NCBI GenBank assembly: GCA_965267435.1
Contig: OZ253960.1
Location: 3,534,001 to 3,598,000 of the forward strand
DNA: 64,000 bases
Direction: 5' to 3'
DNA from: JAWPMT01 sp965267435
Lineage (GTDB): Bacteria; Bacteroidota; Bacteroidia; Cytophagales; Cyclobacteriaceae
Positions 35,821 to 45,289 of the stretch are shown one piece after another (the stretch's first letter is position 1; each line of letters starts with the position of its first letter). Both the position numbers and the translations under genes were made by a program. The notes under the pieces are model-generated. The model was not told the origin of the DNA. It did no database searches and saw nothing but the letters and a program-made list of their open reading frames with translations.

Positions 35821-37011
35821 CTATTGCTGCCGCTCTTTACGGCGCCGTTCGCGCTCCTTTTTGACGAGCGTAAGTTCGCGTCCGCTCTGCCCGGCAATCG
35901 ATGTGTTTTCGTCTGCCCTTCGGAACAAATAGGGCAATACTTTGCGCACAGGACCATAGGGTACGTACTTGGCTACATTGAATCCCATGTCGGCCAGTTT
36001 GAAGCTGATATTGTCGCTCATCCCCAGTAGCTGAGAGAGAAATATCCGCGAATCGGTGCGATCCAAACCTCGCGCATCCACACACTCGGCGACGTACGCG
36101 CTGGAGTACTCATTGTGGGTGCCTACGCAAACACTGAAGCGATCAAGATGGTCCAGCGCAAAATTGATGGCCAGATTGTAGTCGCGATCGGTGTCGTCCT
36201 TTGTTGGTTGTATAGGATCCTCATAATCCAATTCGCGAGCTCGGTCCCGCTCCTTCTCCATATATGCGCCACGTACCAGTTTCGCCCCGAAGTACAACCC
36301 ATCCCGGCTCATTCTGTCAAAAGCGCGCTGCATGTTTTTTAAGGCCGCATGCCGGTAAAATTGATAGGTATTGAAGACCGCAGGCCTATCCCGATTGAAC
36401 TCTCGCATCATCTCATAGGCAATCCGATCGATCTCGTCCTGAATCCACGATTCTTCCGCGTCAATCATGAAGCACATGCCGCCTTTTGCCACACGTCCAG
36501 CCAACTGATGTACCCTCTCCTCAAACCGTTCATAGCGCCGCTGCTCGTCTGCGTTAAGTGGCATCTCCGCCTGCTTCTTTGCCATGAGCTCCGTATTGCC
36601 CAAACCACTGAGTTTGATGACACAAAAAGGGATGTGTGGCTCGTGAGCGGCGAAGTCCGCAACGCGCAAGGCTTCTTCCAATGTACTATCGAAGCTCTCC
36701 TCTGTATCCTGGCCTTCCACGGAGTAATCCAGAATGGTCTGAACGTTGTAGGAGCCCAATTGATCGATGGTCACCTTGCATTGCTCGATGGTCTCACCAC
36801 CGCAGAACTGCCTGAAGAGCGTCTTGCGGATGATCCCCTTCACGGGGAGATGGAGACGAAGCGCCAAGGTCGTGATCGCCGTTCCCAACTTTACCAGCCA
36901 GGGATACTTCATGGCGGCAAACATCAGGTAGGTCTTCCGAAGCTCAGCGTCGGACTTTGCGGCAAACGCAACGGAGGTGTCTTCAAAATTGACGACAGGC
37001 TGCTTCATCAT
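35821..37011 (-). CDS. Proline dehydrogenase
   Basis: 396 residues of the monofunctional ProDH (PutA-type TIM barrel) family: FCVIKLSGLGNTELM, MCFMIDAEESWIQDEIDRIAYEMM, NTYQFYRHAALKNMQRAFDRM, YFGAKLVRGAYMEKERDRARE, CVGTHNEYSSAY, and YVPYGPVRKVLPYLFRRADEN with the substrate-recognition RR. It oxidises proline to pyrroline-5-carboxylate with FAD. The C-terminus is a basic tail (KKERERRRKERQQ). A -7 box is 14 bp upstream. The P5C dehydrogenase is elsewhere. Confidence 0.95.
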   Translation of the reverse strand: MMKQPVVNFEDTSVAFAAKSDAELRKTYLMFAAMKYPWLVKLGTAITTLALRLHLPVKGIIRKTLFRQFCGGETIEQCKVTIDQLGSYNVQTILDYSVEGQDTEESFDSTLEEALRVADFAAHEPHIPFCVIKLSGLGNTELMAKKQAEMPLNADEQRRYERFEERVHQLAGRVAKGGMCFMIDAEESWIQDEIDRIAYEMMREFNRDRPAVFNTYQFYRHAALKNMQRAFDRMSRDGLYFGAKLVRGAYMEKERDRARELDYEDPIQPTKDDTDRDYNLAINFALDHLDRFSVCVGTHNEYSSAYVAECVDARGLDRTDSRIFLSQLLGMSDNISFKLADMGFNVAKYVPYGPVRKVLPYLFRRADENTSIAGQSGRELTLVKKERERRRKERQQ

Positions 37012-37025
37012 TTTTTGGGGTTGCG

Positions 37026-37033
37026 CAAATATA
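37026..37033 (-). promoter_or_regulatory. -7 box of the proline dehydrogenase gene
   Basis: Exact TATATTTG on the minus strand, 14 bp before the start. Confidence 0.4.
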
Positions 37034-37115
37034 TTACCGGTCTCTAAATCGATAACCCTGCGCTTTCAACTCTAGCAGAATTGTCTAATCAAAAGCGGTT
37101 TTGGCGCATTACAAA

Positions 37116-37508
37116 CTACTCAATACGTAGCAATCGATAGAGCGAGGAGGTGGCATCAAAACACAGCTCTTCCTTCAGCAATGCAGTGGAAGTCTCGGCT
37201 ACTTCCATTTGCGCGATGATCTGGACAACAAGTGTATCACCATCATTTGGTGTGGTGATGAGTCCACTGCCCAATGCCAGCACCTCATTCACAACCAAAA
37301 TCAAAGCGTTGGGAACCTCTCTACGGCAGAGTGTCGTGTCTTGAATAGCTTTTAAAGAGGTAATAGTGGCTTTGACCAAGCCAGGACCTATGGGATCCGA
37401 CATATTGCCAACTCCAGGGGAAAGGAACGGGTCGGGCTTTACTTCCTGGGCCATGGATAGGGAAAGGCTCAAAACCAGGTAGACAAATGCTGTGAATACG
37501 ATCCGCAT
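37116..37508 (-). CDS. Small exported protein of unknown function
   Basis: 130 residues from ATG 37506-37508 (MRIVFTAFVYLVLSLSLSMAQ, a Sec signal peptide). A longer frame from 37532 would begin inside the upstream terminator stem, so the shorter start is preferred. The mature part has two Cys (TTLCRRE, EELCFDA) and a KPDPFLSPGVGN motif. No family recognised. It follows the BNR exoprotein after that gene's terminator. Confidence 0.55.
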   Translation of the reverse strand: MRIVFTAFVYLVLSLSLSMAQEVKPDPFLSPGVGNMSDPIGPGLVKATITSLKAIQDTTLCRREVPNALILVVNEVLALGSGLITTPNDGDTLVVQIIAQMEVAETSTALLKEELCFDATSSLYRLLRIE

Positions 37509-37516
37509 ATATAAAA

Positions 37517-37549
37517 GAAACGCACTCCCCACGAGGAAGAGTGCGTTTC
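37517..37549 (-). terminator. Terminator of the BNR exoprotein gene
   Basis: An 11-bp perfect stem (GAAACGCACTC / GAGTGCGTTTC) with an 11-nt loop, followed on the minus strand by TTTT. It lies 17 bp past the stop of the 37566-41216 gene. Confidence 0.75.
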
Positions 37550-37565
37550 GGGAAAAAATGAACTT

Positions 37566-40500
37566 TTATCTCTTAAGGACACGGAATAAGTGCGAGCCTA
37601 TCTCCGTCTGTACCTTGACCAGATACAGGCCAGGCTCCACGCCCGACGCATCCCATACATATTCTACTTGCTCACCAGGTATAGAAAGAGAGTTCAACAC
37701 CTTGCCCTGCAGATCGTAGATGCTGATCACCTTGTCGGACTCCGTCTGGCCGCTGAAGCTCATTCGGAACACTGACGCCGACGGGTTAGGCCAAACATTT
37801 ACTTTCACGGGAGCCTCTACCGTTTCCAACAGGCCTTCCTCCAACTCGTCTGCCAGCGTCTCAGCTGTTTCAGTCACTGGTGCTACTGAAGTCGACCCGG
37901 CACTACCATACAGCTGGAAGACCTGATCAGTGACGCCACCAAAGACGGACGCCGGTACCCAGTTGATTAGTCCGGCACCAAACAAATTACCCGGATCTCT
38001 GAAATAACCTTGCTGACCCACCACTTGTGCTTGCGTCGACCAGAACCATTGGGTGAAGTTCGGGAAGAAATTGAGGTTGGCATACACACTGATCCAGTAG
38101 GTCCCAGCACTTAAGACTGCAGGTGTGTTCAGTGTCAGGTCCATATTGGTGCTCACAGGATTTGCGGGGACAATATTGCCACTGTTGTACACCTCCGCAC
38201 CTGGCACTCCTCCAGCATCCGCATAGATCACCACAGACGCGCTGTTAAGTGTAGGCCCATTGTTGGCGCCTCCGGGTGCGAATACACGGGCAATCGTCCA
38301 CTGCTCTCCCGCTGGAACCTCGATATCAGCAGCTGTCTGTATGATGGACCCGAAATCAGGGAAGAACTGCGATGGCCGACTGCCCACCTGCGGTCCAAAC
38401 TGCTCGTAGAAAGGTAGCTCAGTCACGGTGATCGCAAACCCCTCTGCTACGGTTTCCTTACCACTTGTAGCTACAAGTCCTACGGAGGCAATACCTTCAG
38501 CATTTGGCGCGTAGCTGATTTCCAATAGGTCACCATTCAAAGTAGCAGTGACTAAGCCAGGATTACTGTTGGTAACCGTGATGTCGATCTTATCCTTCTT
38601 CCCTTTTTTCTTTCCCTTCTTATCTTCAAGGACAAAGACATCCTGAATGTCGATGGCGGTATCCGGCTGATTGAGATCCACCAGATAATCTGACAACGTG
38701 GCACCAACATTGAGTTTGGCCTCGGGACGCTTCTTCACTTTGGTTTCGCCAGAGTAAAGACCGTTACCATGTACAGCGACAGCAACGAATCCGTCATCCC
38801 TTGTTCGCACCTGAGGTACGACCTGCTCACCTATGATCTTGTCGAAGTCCTTGGTGGACCACTTCTGCTTCTTGCCTTTGATCTTCTTTGTTGTGAAAAG
38901 GCCCACGCTGGTGCCAAGGAAGTAGCCTTCGGCGTCGCCTTCTACTGCCAGCCATCGCGTAGAAGGACCCGTGCCAGTGCCGTCTTTGTTTTCTTCGAGG
39001 TTTCCGCCGATGTCGGTCCATGTCTCTCCAGCGTCCTTGCTATAGAAGACGCTAGGAATGTTGTAGTTGGAAAATACGACGAACACTTTGTCCGAATCGG
39101 TAGGATCAACCGTGACACACACAACATTACCAAGTGGTAGGCCCTTCCCTGTTGACAGGTCCACGGCAGCGTCCGTTGAGAAATTGGCATTGTCGATGCG
39201 ATAGACACCGCCGGTGCTTGTACCATAATATAGTTTATTGGCCTCCGGGTAGGTCGAGACATCCAGGGCAGAGATCCTCGATGGTGCCGCCGAGTTGGTC
39301 ATTTGTGTCCAGTTGACAGTCGCCGGAGCATTCGAGAATATCGGAATGCCGTCCAGGTCGCTATTCCTCCAGATCGTATTGCCGGCCGGCATATACATGA
39401 TATTGTCATTGCGATGATCCAGGATGAATGGCGCAATAAAAGCGAACCCGCTGGCTCCCGCCGGCTGTACTCTGGTAAAGGAGGTGAAGTTGACATCCTC
39501 CGGGTTAGCATAATTGAGTCGATAGACGATCCCTCTCTGTGCAGAGACATATCTCGTAAGACCACCATCAGCAATGGCACAGTAGCTGCCATCACCGCTA
39601 AAAAGGTCCGTCCAGGGATCATCCTCATCGTCTGAGCTGGTGAACCAGGTACTATTGTCCTGGAATCCTGCAAGAAGGCTTTCTGACTCTGTGCCGGGAT
39701 CGAACGCCACGGTGTAGGGTTGCGTGGTGATGTATCCGTTATTGAGTGATTCCCATGTCACGGGCTCGATTCCTCCGGAGACTTCTGTGATATCTGCTGC
39801 GCGGTGCAGTCCACCATCATTACCTGATATGGCTCTGTTGGGATCAGAGGGATAGAAAACAAGTGCGTGCTGATCGGGGTGCTGGTTGGTATAGAGGCTC
39901 ACGTTATTCAGCGGAGAATATCCCCCGATCCAGCTGTCTTGACCCGCAGGGGTCCTGAAGGCGTCAAAAGATCGGTAAAGGTTAGTACCTCCTACAAATA
40001 CCAGGTTGGGATTGGTAGGGTGCACTTTGACCACGAGATTGTAGCTGGTCTGCGTATTGAGGCTTCCAACAGATCCACCAATGGCAGGAAGATTGGCGCT
40101 GAGATCTACCCAAGTGTCAGTATTTGCATCGTACTCGTACAGATAACCCAATGCAAAGGCCTCAGACTCGGCAAATGCGAAAACGATATTCTCACTTGAC
40201 GGAGCGTAGCCAAGTACTGTACGACCCGCATCAACTGCAAAAGTCGGAGGCGTAATAGCCGTCCAGTTGTCGCCATCCGTTGATGTGTAGATACCTGCGG
40301 CCGATGAACTCGCCTCCACAGAGGCATAGAGCACACCGCCTCCTGTAATGATCAGGTCAGTCCAATTGGGGAATCCACCTGCAAGAACTTCAGTGAAGTC
40401 CTTCGCCCCATTGGTGGACTTGTGAATACCATCTCGCGTAGAGACATACACATCACCGGTCACTGGATGAACCGCAATATTTGTGATAATGTCAAATGGG

Positions 40501-41216
40501 CTAAAGTTGACTGGGTCATCATCCGCAGTATTCTTGGAAGGCTTGAAGGACTTGCCTCCGTCCTTCGACACAAATACGCCGTTACCCTGGAAGAAGGCCC
40601 CTGCCGCACTAGCAGAGTTACCTACTCCTTCGCCAGTGCCATAATACCAGATCTTGTCCTTGCCGGGACGGGGATCCTGCACAATACACGTGATACTTGG
40701 ATGCTGATCGTCTTTGGTGACACGCTTCCACGATTGGCCTCCATCCGTAGAACGCCACAGGCCACCAGAAACGCCACCGGCCAGAATTACGTCTTCATTC
40801 GTACGGTCGATCGCCAGGGCGCGGGTTCGACCGCCCACGTTCACAGGTCCTCGATTTTCCACCTTGGACTTGTGTTTCGCCAGGATATTCCCTTTGACAG
40901 GAGCCATCTCATGCAAGAACTCCAACTCGTTCTCCCGTATGTTCAAAGGGATGCGACCAGTTTGTGGGTCTTGTAGCAATTCCAACTCATACTGCATGCG
41001 TTGAACGGCATTGTCATTTACCTTTTTGGGACTGGTGCCGTATTCCGCCACTTCGCTATCATAGATCTTGGACATCTTGTAAAGCTGATGTCCAGAATAG
41101 TAGTCAGCTTCAGACTTCGGTTTTGGAGGATTGTCTTGTGCGTTGGCTCTCTGCTGCACGACAACTACGCCCATAAGAAGGAGCAGTGATGCAACTCGTA
41201 GTAGATGATTTCTCAT
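37566..41216 (-). CDS. Sortilin/BNR beta-propeller exoprotein secreted by the type IX system
   Basis: 1216 residues. Signal peptide MRNHLLRVASLLLLMGVVVVQQRANAQ. Residues about 130-830 hold many BNR/Asp-box blades (GLWRSTDGGQSWKRV, GVFVSKDGGKSFK, GIYTSTDGDNWTA, FYSKDAGETWTDIG), forming a VPS10/sortilin-like propeller. An Ig-like domain follows (about 880-980) with a Lys-rich insert (EDKKGKKKGKKDK). The last ~80 residues are a T9SS type A sorting domain (VNVWPNPSASVFRMSF ... YDLQGKVLNSL ... GLYLVKV). It should be exported and attached to the surface or released. Function is unknown; sialidase-like BNR alone does not prove a glycosidase. Confidence 0.88.
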   Translation of the reverse strand: MRNHLLRVASLLLLMGVVVVQQRANAQDNPPKPKSEADYYSGHQLYKMSKIYDSEVAEYGTSPKKVNDNAVQRMQYELELLQDPQTGRIPLNIRENELEFLHEMAPVKGNILAKHKSKVENRGPVNVGGRTRALAIDRTNEDVILAGGVSGGLWRSTDGGQSWKRVTKDDQHPSITCIVQDPRPGKDKIWYYGTGEGVGNSASAAGAFFQGNGVFVSKDGGKSFKPSKNTADDDPVNFSPFDIITNIAVHPVTGDVYVSTRDGIHKSTNGAKDFTEVLAGGFPNWTDLIITGGGVLYASVEASSSAAGIYTSTDGDNWTAITPPTFAVDAGRTVLGYAPSSENIVFAFAESEAFALGYLYEYDANTDTWVDLSANLPAIGGSVGSLNTQTSYNLVVKVHPTNPNLVFVGGTNLYRSFDAFRTPAGQDSWIGGYSPLNNVSLYTNQHPDQHALVFYPSDPNRAISGNDGGLHRAADITEVSGGIEPVTWESLNNGYITTQPYTVAFDPGTESESLLAGFQDNSTWFTSSDDEDDPWTDLFSGDGSYCAIADGGLTRYVSAQRGIVYRLNYANPEDVNFTSFTRVQPAGASGFAFIAPFILDHRNDNIMYMPAGNTIWRNSDLDGIPIFSNAPATVNWTQMTNSAAPSRISALDVSTYPEANKLYYGTSTGGVYRIDNANFSTDAAVDLSTGKGLPLGNVVCVTVDPTDSDKVFVVFSNYNIPSVFYSKDAGETWTDIGGNLEENKDGTGTGPSTRWLAVEGDAEGYFLGTSVGLFTTKKIKGKKQKWSTKDFDKIIGEQVVPQVRTRDDGFVAVAVHGNGLYSGETKVKKRPEAKLNVGATLSDYLVDLNQPDTAIDIQDVFVLEDKKGKKKGKKDKIDITVTNSNPGLVTATLNGDLLEISYAPNAEGIASVGLVATSGKETVAEGFAITVTELPFYEQFGPQVGSRPSQFFPDFGSIIQTAADIEVPAGEQWTIARVFAPGGANNGPTLNSASVVIYADAGGVPGAEVYNSGNIVPANPVSTNMDLTLNTPAVLSAGTYWISVYANLNFFPNFTQWFWSTQAQVVGQQGYFRDPGNLFGAGLINWVPASVFGGVTDQVFQLYGSAGSTSVAPVTETAETLADELEEGLLETVEAPVKVNVWPNPSASVFRMSFSGQTESDKVISIYDLQGKVLNSLSIPGEQVEYVWDASGVEPGLYLVKVQTEIGSHLFRVLKR

Positions 41217-41556
41217 TTAGTTGAGGTTTGGTGTTTAAATAAGGTTCAATGAAGTTGCCAGGGTGCTGTTTGTCATTGGCAGAGGACCTTCCAATGAAGA
41301 TTTACCATAGCTCGTTCAGCTTAAATATAGACGAGAGGATGATTCCACTAGTAAGAAATCCCTATTTTCTAGAATTATTTTCTACCCACTGGTCGTCTAC
41401 TAGTCAAATGCCCTAAAGCCCTACCATTATGCGTAATAATTGCCCTTTAGGCAGCTTGTAGATACGTTTTTCTGCGAAAAGATCACCCTGATCTTTTTTA
41501 ATCTTACTTTTGGCGCCTCAACACAAATCCGGTGGTGACCCAGGCTGAATAGTACC
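41217..41556. other. Divergent intergenic region before aroB
   Basis: 340 bp without a gene between the divergently transcribed BNR exoprotein gene and aroB. The only recognised site is the -7 box for aroB. No terminator or repeat was seen. Confidence 0.5.
41505..41512 (+). promoter_or_regulatory. -7 box of the aroB-aroA operon
   Basis: Exact TACTTTTG, 44 bp before the aroB ATG. No TTG at the -33 position. Confidence 0.45.
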
Positions 41557-42594
41557 ATGAGTATCCCGCAGAATGTATTAGTCAATGTAGATGCGAGCGA
41601 ACGCCTTCAATCGATCATATCTCAAGGGGACTTCGATAAAGTAACGGTGCTTGTAGATGACAATACGCTTAGAGACTGCTGGCCGCGACTCGACCTACCG
41701 GGAATCGACTTGATACAAATTGAGAGTGGCGAGCAGCACAAGACACTTCGAACGTGCGAGCACATCTGGCAACAGATGACGGATCTGCACCTTTCTCGCA
41801 ATTCTTTGCTGGTCAATCTTGGTGGGGGAGTCATTGGGGACATGGGGGGATTTGCAGCAAGTACCTACAAACGAGGGATCTCTTTTATCAATGTACCCAC
41901 CACCCTGCTCGCTCAGGTCGACGCCAGCATTGGGGGCAAATTGGGCATTGACTTTCATGGCTTGAAAAACCATATCGGGGTCTTTCAGGAACCTCATGCC
42001 GTGCTACTCGACACTTCATTTCTTTCTACACTCAGTACGCGGCAGCTGCGATCGGGATTTGCAGAAATGCTCAAGCATGGCTTGATCCGAAATAAGTCCC
42101 ATTGGGAGCAATTGACCTCCGAGCCGTTCACTACCACCCGCGAATGGCAACTACTTCTTCAGGAGTCTGTGCATATTAAAGGGGAAGTAGTAGCCGAGGA
42201 TCCTCGGGAACGTGGACTCCGAAAGATCCTCAACTTTGGGCATACGCTGGGGCATGCGGTAGAGACCTATTTCCTGTCAACGGAAACGCCATTGCTCCAT
42301 GGAGAAGCTATTGCTATAGGAATGGTCCTGGAGGCCTATCTGTCCACCGAAGTGTGCGGTCTATCTAGCCAATCTCTGGAGACTATCACTGGATATTTGC
42401 TCAGCACTTACGGGAAGCATCCGCTGCCGCCGCTGGACGAAACAGAATCTCTCATGCGCCACGATAAGAAAAATGACCAGGGAAGGATCAATTTTTCTCT
42501 ACTTAAGGGCATAGGACATTGCTCCTGGGATCAACAGATCACCAGGCATCACGTCAAGGCAGCCTTTGATTATTACAATAATCTAGATGAATAA
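41557..42594 (+). CDS. aroB: 3-dehydroquinate synthase AroB
   Basis: 345 residues. VLVDDNTLRDCW and GEQHKTLRTCEHIWQQM belong to the NAD-binding half. NLGGGVIGDMGGFAASTYKRGISFINVPTTLLAQVDASIGGKLGID is the core signature. GFAEMLKHGLI and LNFGHTLGHAVE carry Zn/substrate ligands. It makes 3-dehydroquinate in the shikimate pathway, using NAD+ and a divalent metal. First gene of the aroB-smORF-aroA unit. Confidence 0.97.
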   Translation: MSIPQNVLVNVDASERLQSIISQGDFDKVTVLVDDNTLRDCWPRLDLPGIDLIQIESGEQHKTLRTCEHIWQQMTDLHLSRNSLLVNLGGGVIGDMGGFAASTYKRGISFINVPTTLLAQVDASIGGKLGIDFHGLKNHIGVFQEPHAVLLDTSFLSTLSTRQLRSGFAEMLKHGLIRNKSHWEQLTSEPFTTTREWQLLLQESVHIKGEVVAEDPRERGLRKILNFGHTLGHAVETYFLSTETPLLHGEAIAIGMVLEAYLSTEVCGLSSQSLETITGYLLSTYGKHPLPPLDETESLMRHDKKNDQGRINFSLLKGIGHCSWDQQITRHHVKAAFDYYNNLDE

Positions 42595-42805
42595 GTTATC
42601 GCGGTCCCTCTTTTTGCCCTTGGAGGTCTTGAAAACCTGGGTAGTGCTCTTCAATGACTTGGTGGGGGTCACAAAAAGGAAAGTAAAAGCGCCAACAATC
42701 GCAGTAGCCAATATAGTTGCTATGGTTTTGCTCATAGTCATATACCTAAAGACGAATAACACCGTAGGATTGTTCAAGAATGCCCAAACAAAAATCCCAC
42801 TCTGA
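42587..42805 (+). CDS. Small single-pass membrane protein between aroB and aroA
   Basis: 72 residues. The start codon overlaps the aroB 3' end by 8 bp, and its TGA stop overlaps the aroA ATG as TGATG, so translation is coupled on both sides. A single transmembrane helix is predicted (APTIAVANIVAMVLLIVIYL, about residues 35-54) with a basic segment before it (VTKRKVKAP), suggesting an N-in orientation. No family recognised. An overlapping open frame on the minus strand (42583-42852) is less likely because it has no such coupling. Confidence 0.6.
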   Translation: MNKLSRSLFLPLEVLKTWVVLFNDLVGVTKRKVKAPTIAVANIVAMVLLIVIYLKTNNTVGLFKNAQTKIPL

Positions 42806-44022
42806 TGCTCCATTTGTACAAATCTGATGCCAAACTGATCGGAGACATTCATCTGTCCTCTTCCAAGAGTGAGAGCAACCGGGTCTTGCTAATGAGTGCA
42901 CTTAGCTCCCAGCCCTTCGATATAAGCAACCTGTCGGACGCAAAGGATACCCAAACCATGCACCGACTGCTGTCTTCCGGAGACCAGGTATGGGATGTGA
43001 TGGAGGCTGGAACTACGATGAGGTTCTGCACATCGTATCTCGCGCTTCGCGGTGACGATCACGTCATCACAGGGACCGACCGAATGAAGCAGCGGCCGAT
43101 TGGACTGCTCGTGGAGGCATTGAAGACTTTGGGTGCGACGATCCAGTATGAGGAAAATGGCGGATATCCTCCGCTGAGGATCACTGGGTTGAAGAAGCAA
43201 CTGACAAGCCAGCTCGAAATCCCCGGAAATATCTCCAGTCAGTTCATCAGCGCACTGTTGATGATTGCGCCATGCCTTCCTGAGGGTCTGCGACTGACAC
43301 TGACTCAAGAGATATTTAGTCGTCCTTACATCGAAATGACGCTCAACCTGATGGCCCACTTTGGTGTCACGCACGGCTGGGAAGGCAATGTCATCACCAT
43401 TGCCGCACAGCCTTATGCGTCCAATGCCTACAAGGTGGAAGGAGATTGGTCGGGAGCCAGTTACTGGTACGCCATGGCCGCTGTGGCAGAGGAGGCCAAT
43501 ATTCGCCTTCATGGGCTGAGAGAAAACAGCTTTCAGGGTGATCAGGCGATTGTGGACATAATGAAAGGTTTTGGTGTGGATACACGATTTGAAGGTGAAG
43601 TGGCCATACTATCAAAGAACCAAGATCGCAAAGGAGAGCTAACGATCAACTTCAAGAAGTGCCCTGACCTGGCCCAGGGGGTGATGGTCGCTGCGGCCTT
43701 GACGGGTACAAGGCTGGATATGACCGGATTAGAAACTTTGAGGATCAAAGAGACAGACCGCATCGCAGCGATGACCAATGAACTAGCGAAGATAGGTGCG
43801 ACATTGCATGAAGATGGCAATCGCTGGACACTGCTACCAACAAAGACTTCATTTGATATGCCCACCATTGAAACCTACGAAGACCATCGGATGGCTATGG
43901 CATTTGGTCCATTGAGTCTGCGCAGTGATGTGATGATTGCCGACGAGGGGGTTGTGAGTAAGTCTTACCCTGGATATTGGGCGGATCTCAAGGAGATGGG
44001 CATCGGGATGGAAACGCGATAA
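42805..44022 (+). CDS. aroA: 3-phosphoshikimate 1-carboxyvinyltransferase (EPSP synthase)
   Basis: 405 residues. SSSKSESNRVLLMSAL is the N-terminal shikimate-binding segment. AGTTMRFCTSYLAL, GNISSQFISALLMIAP, VEGDWSGASYWYAMAAV, LRIKETDRIAAMTNEL and ETYEDHRMAMAF are the other conserved motifs. It condenses shikimate-3-phosphate with PEP. Slightly shorter than the usual ~425, normal for this phylum. It closes the aro unit with a terminator 8 bp downstream. Confidence 0.96.
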   Translation: MLHLYKSDAKLIGDIHLSSSKSESNRVLLMSALSSQPFDISNLSDAKDTQTMHRLLSSGDQVWDVMEAGTTMRFCTSYLALRGDDHVITGTDRMKQRPIGLLVEALKTLGATIQYEENGGYPPLRITGLKKQLTSQLEIPGNISSQFISALLMIAPCLPEGLRLTLTQEIFSRPYIEMTLNLMAHFGVTHGWEGNVITIAAQPYASNAYKVEGDWSGASYWYAMAAVAEEANIRLHGLRENSFQGDQAIVDIMKGFGVDTRFEGEVAILSKNQDRKGELTINFKKCPDLAQGVMVAAALTGTRLDMTGLETLRIKETDRIAAMTNELAKIGATLHEDGNRWTLLPTKTSFDMPTIETYEDHRMAMAFGPLSLRSDVMIADEGVVSKSYPGYWADLKEMGIGMETR

Positions 44023-44030
44023 AACAAAAA

Positions 44031-44055
44031 AAATCCACCTGCAACAGGTGGATTT
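44031..44055. terminator. Bidirectional terminator between aroA and the 44087 gene
   Basis: An 11-bp perfect stem (AAATCCACCTG / CAGGTGGATTT) with a CAA loop. The minus-strand side has a long T-run (complement of 44021-44033); the plus side has a weaker T tract. Confidence 0.85.
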
Positions 44056-44086
44056 CTTATATCGTCAAAACTTGTTGTGACTTCTC

Positions 44087-44596
44087 TTACTCGTCGTTCG
44101 CTTCCGTAAGCGCCTGACCATACTCCATGGAGCCGGACAAGATGATCTGGTTGGCAAAGATGCCAGCTACCTTTTCATCGCCACGAGTAGTCTCGAGAAG
44201 TTCCTCAAGAGCACTGGTATCTTGATATCTAACACATAGACCTATGTCGATCGCCTTCACCAACTCACTTTCTGCGGCTTCCTTTGACATGACGTTCTTC
44301 TTTGCCGCCTTCTTGTAGTAGTTGTTCAACTTTTTGATCGAAGTATAGATCCAGTACTTCTCAGTGATACGCTGTGGCACTGGGTTTGTAGGCGTCGCCT
44401 CCTGCAGCCAAGTATAACCATCCGCCAAAAGGGCCAGTTTTCGGGCCACATCCTCACCAAAAAAGTTACTTTTCACATCTATTGGATTGACTTCGGACTC
44501 GTCCAATCGCTCTTCCAAGAAATTAAACGTGAAAGTGTCCTGAGCTGCAGCTGTCCCAACAATTCCAAGCAACAGCACAAATAAAATTCTCTTCAT
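44087..44596 (-). CDS. Small exported protein of unknown function
   Basis: 169 residues with signal peptide MKRILFVLLLGIVGTAAAQ. The rest is helical and charged (FNFLEERLDESEVNP, YWIYTSIKKLNNYYKKAAKKN, AIDIGLCVRYQDTSALEELLE) with one Cys. No family recognised. Monocistronic, with a good promoter (44637-44666) and its own terminator. Confidence 0.7.
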   Translation of the reverse strand: MKRILFVLLLGIVGTAAAQDTFTFNFLEERLDESEVNPIDVKSNFFGEDVARKLALLADGYTWLQEATPTNPVPQRITEKYWIYTSIKKLNNYYKKAAKKNVMSKEAAESELVKAIDIGLCVRYQDTSALEELLETTRGDEKVAGIFANQIILSGSMEYGQALTEANDE

Positions 44597-44636
44597 AATC
44601 TAAAATGATTAATGCCAAACTAAACAGTAAACAATG

Positions 44637-44666
44637 CAAAGGTACTATCCGTTGAAAATTATCAAA
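44637..44666 (-). promoter_or_regulatory. Complete Bacteroidota promoter of the 44087 gene
   Basis: -33 TTTG (44663-44666 on the minus strand), 18-bp spacer, -7 TACCTTTG (44637-44644), 40 bp before the start. Both boxes and spacing agree with the TTTG / TAnnTTTG consensus. Confidence 0.6.
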
Positions 44667-45251
44667 AGATATACCCGCTATTTTCACAAAATAGCACGCA
44701 GAAATGCGATTCTTTAAAATGTTGATTATTTGTCACCAGCTCGATTGAAAGCAATCAAATTTCTCCGGCTGATATTACGAAAATGGAGATGTAATATACG
44801 TATTTTTCTACTGATAGCAGTAGAACGCCCCTTTAACTGGACATTTGGAATTACGACTTCCCGTAGAAATTCCATGATTCAGGAAGTGATTTGATTATCA
44901 AATATCCTCGATACAAATAGAATCATTTCCTATCGGTCATTTTCCAGGGACTTGGCAAGAGATAATTTTGGAGAGGTGTCGGGTGAGTTAATCTCAACCG
45001 GGCTCCTAAGGATTGTTCCCTATGGCAAAAAATCCAAAGTGCAGAAAAACAAAAGACCGGAACTGCTCTAGTTACGGTCTTTGGTCTAAACTGGCGGAAA
45101 AATGTGTCTATGTGTCTATGCTCGTTGTATACCCGTTCAAACCCATTGCTAAAATGCGATTACGGCAGGTGGTTGGACAAATTCTTTCGATGAATGGATC
45201 GTTTTATTCGATAAACTGTTTGCGGGGTTCCTGCCGGTCTTAAAATGAGGT

Positions 45252-45289
45252 AAAAAAAAGAGAGAGAACCACCTACGGAAGTTCCCTCT
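45252..45289 (-). terminator. Orphan Rho-independent terminator on the minus strand
   Basis: On the minus-strand RNA, AGAGGGAAC pairs with GUUCUCUCU (9 bp with one G-U wobble), an 11-nt loop between, followed by C and eight U. On the plus strand the wobble becomes A-C, so the structure favours the minus strand. No recognised gene on that strand lies upstream before fabF. Confidence 0.6.

Noticed and set aside
37509..37532. Longer N-terminus of the 37116 gene
   Set aside because: Start would lie in the terminator stem of the upstream gene.
42583..42852. 89-residue minus-strand frame over the aroB-aroA junction, with a hydrophobic segment
   Set aside because: It is antisense to the plus-strand small ORF, which shows translational coupling with both neighbours, and overlaps both aro genes.
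45013..45243. 76-residue frame in the gene-poor region
   Set aside because: No signal, no domain and unusual composition.
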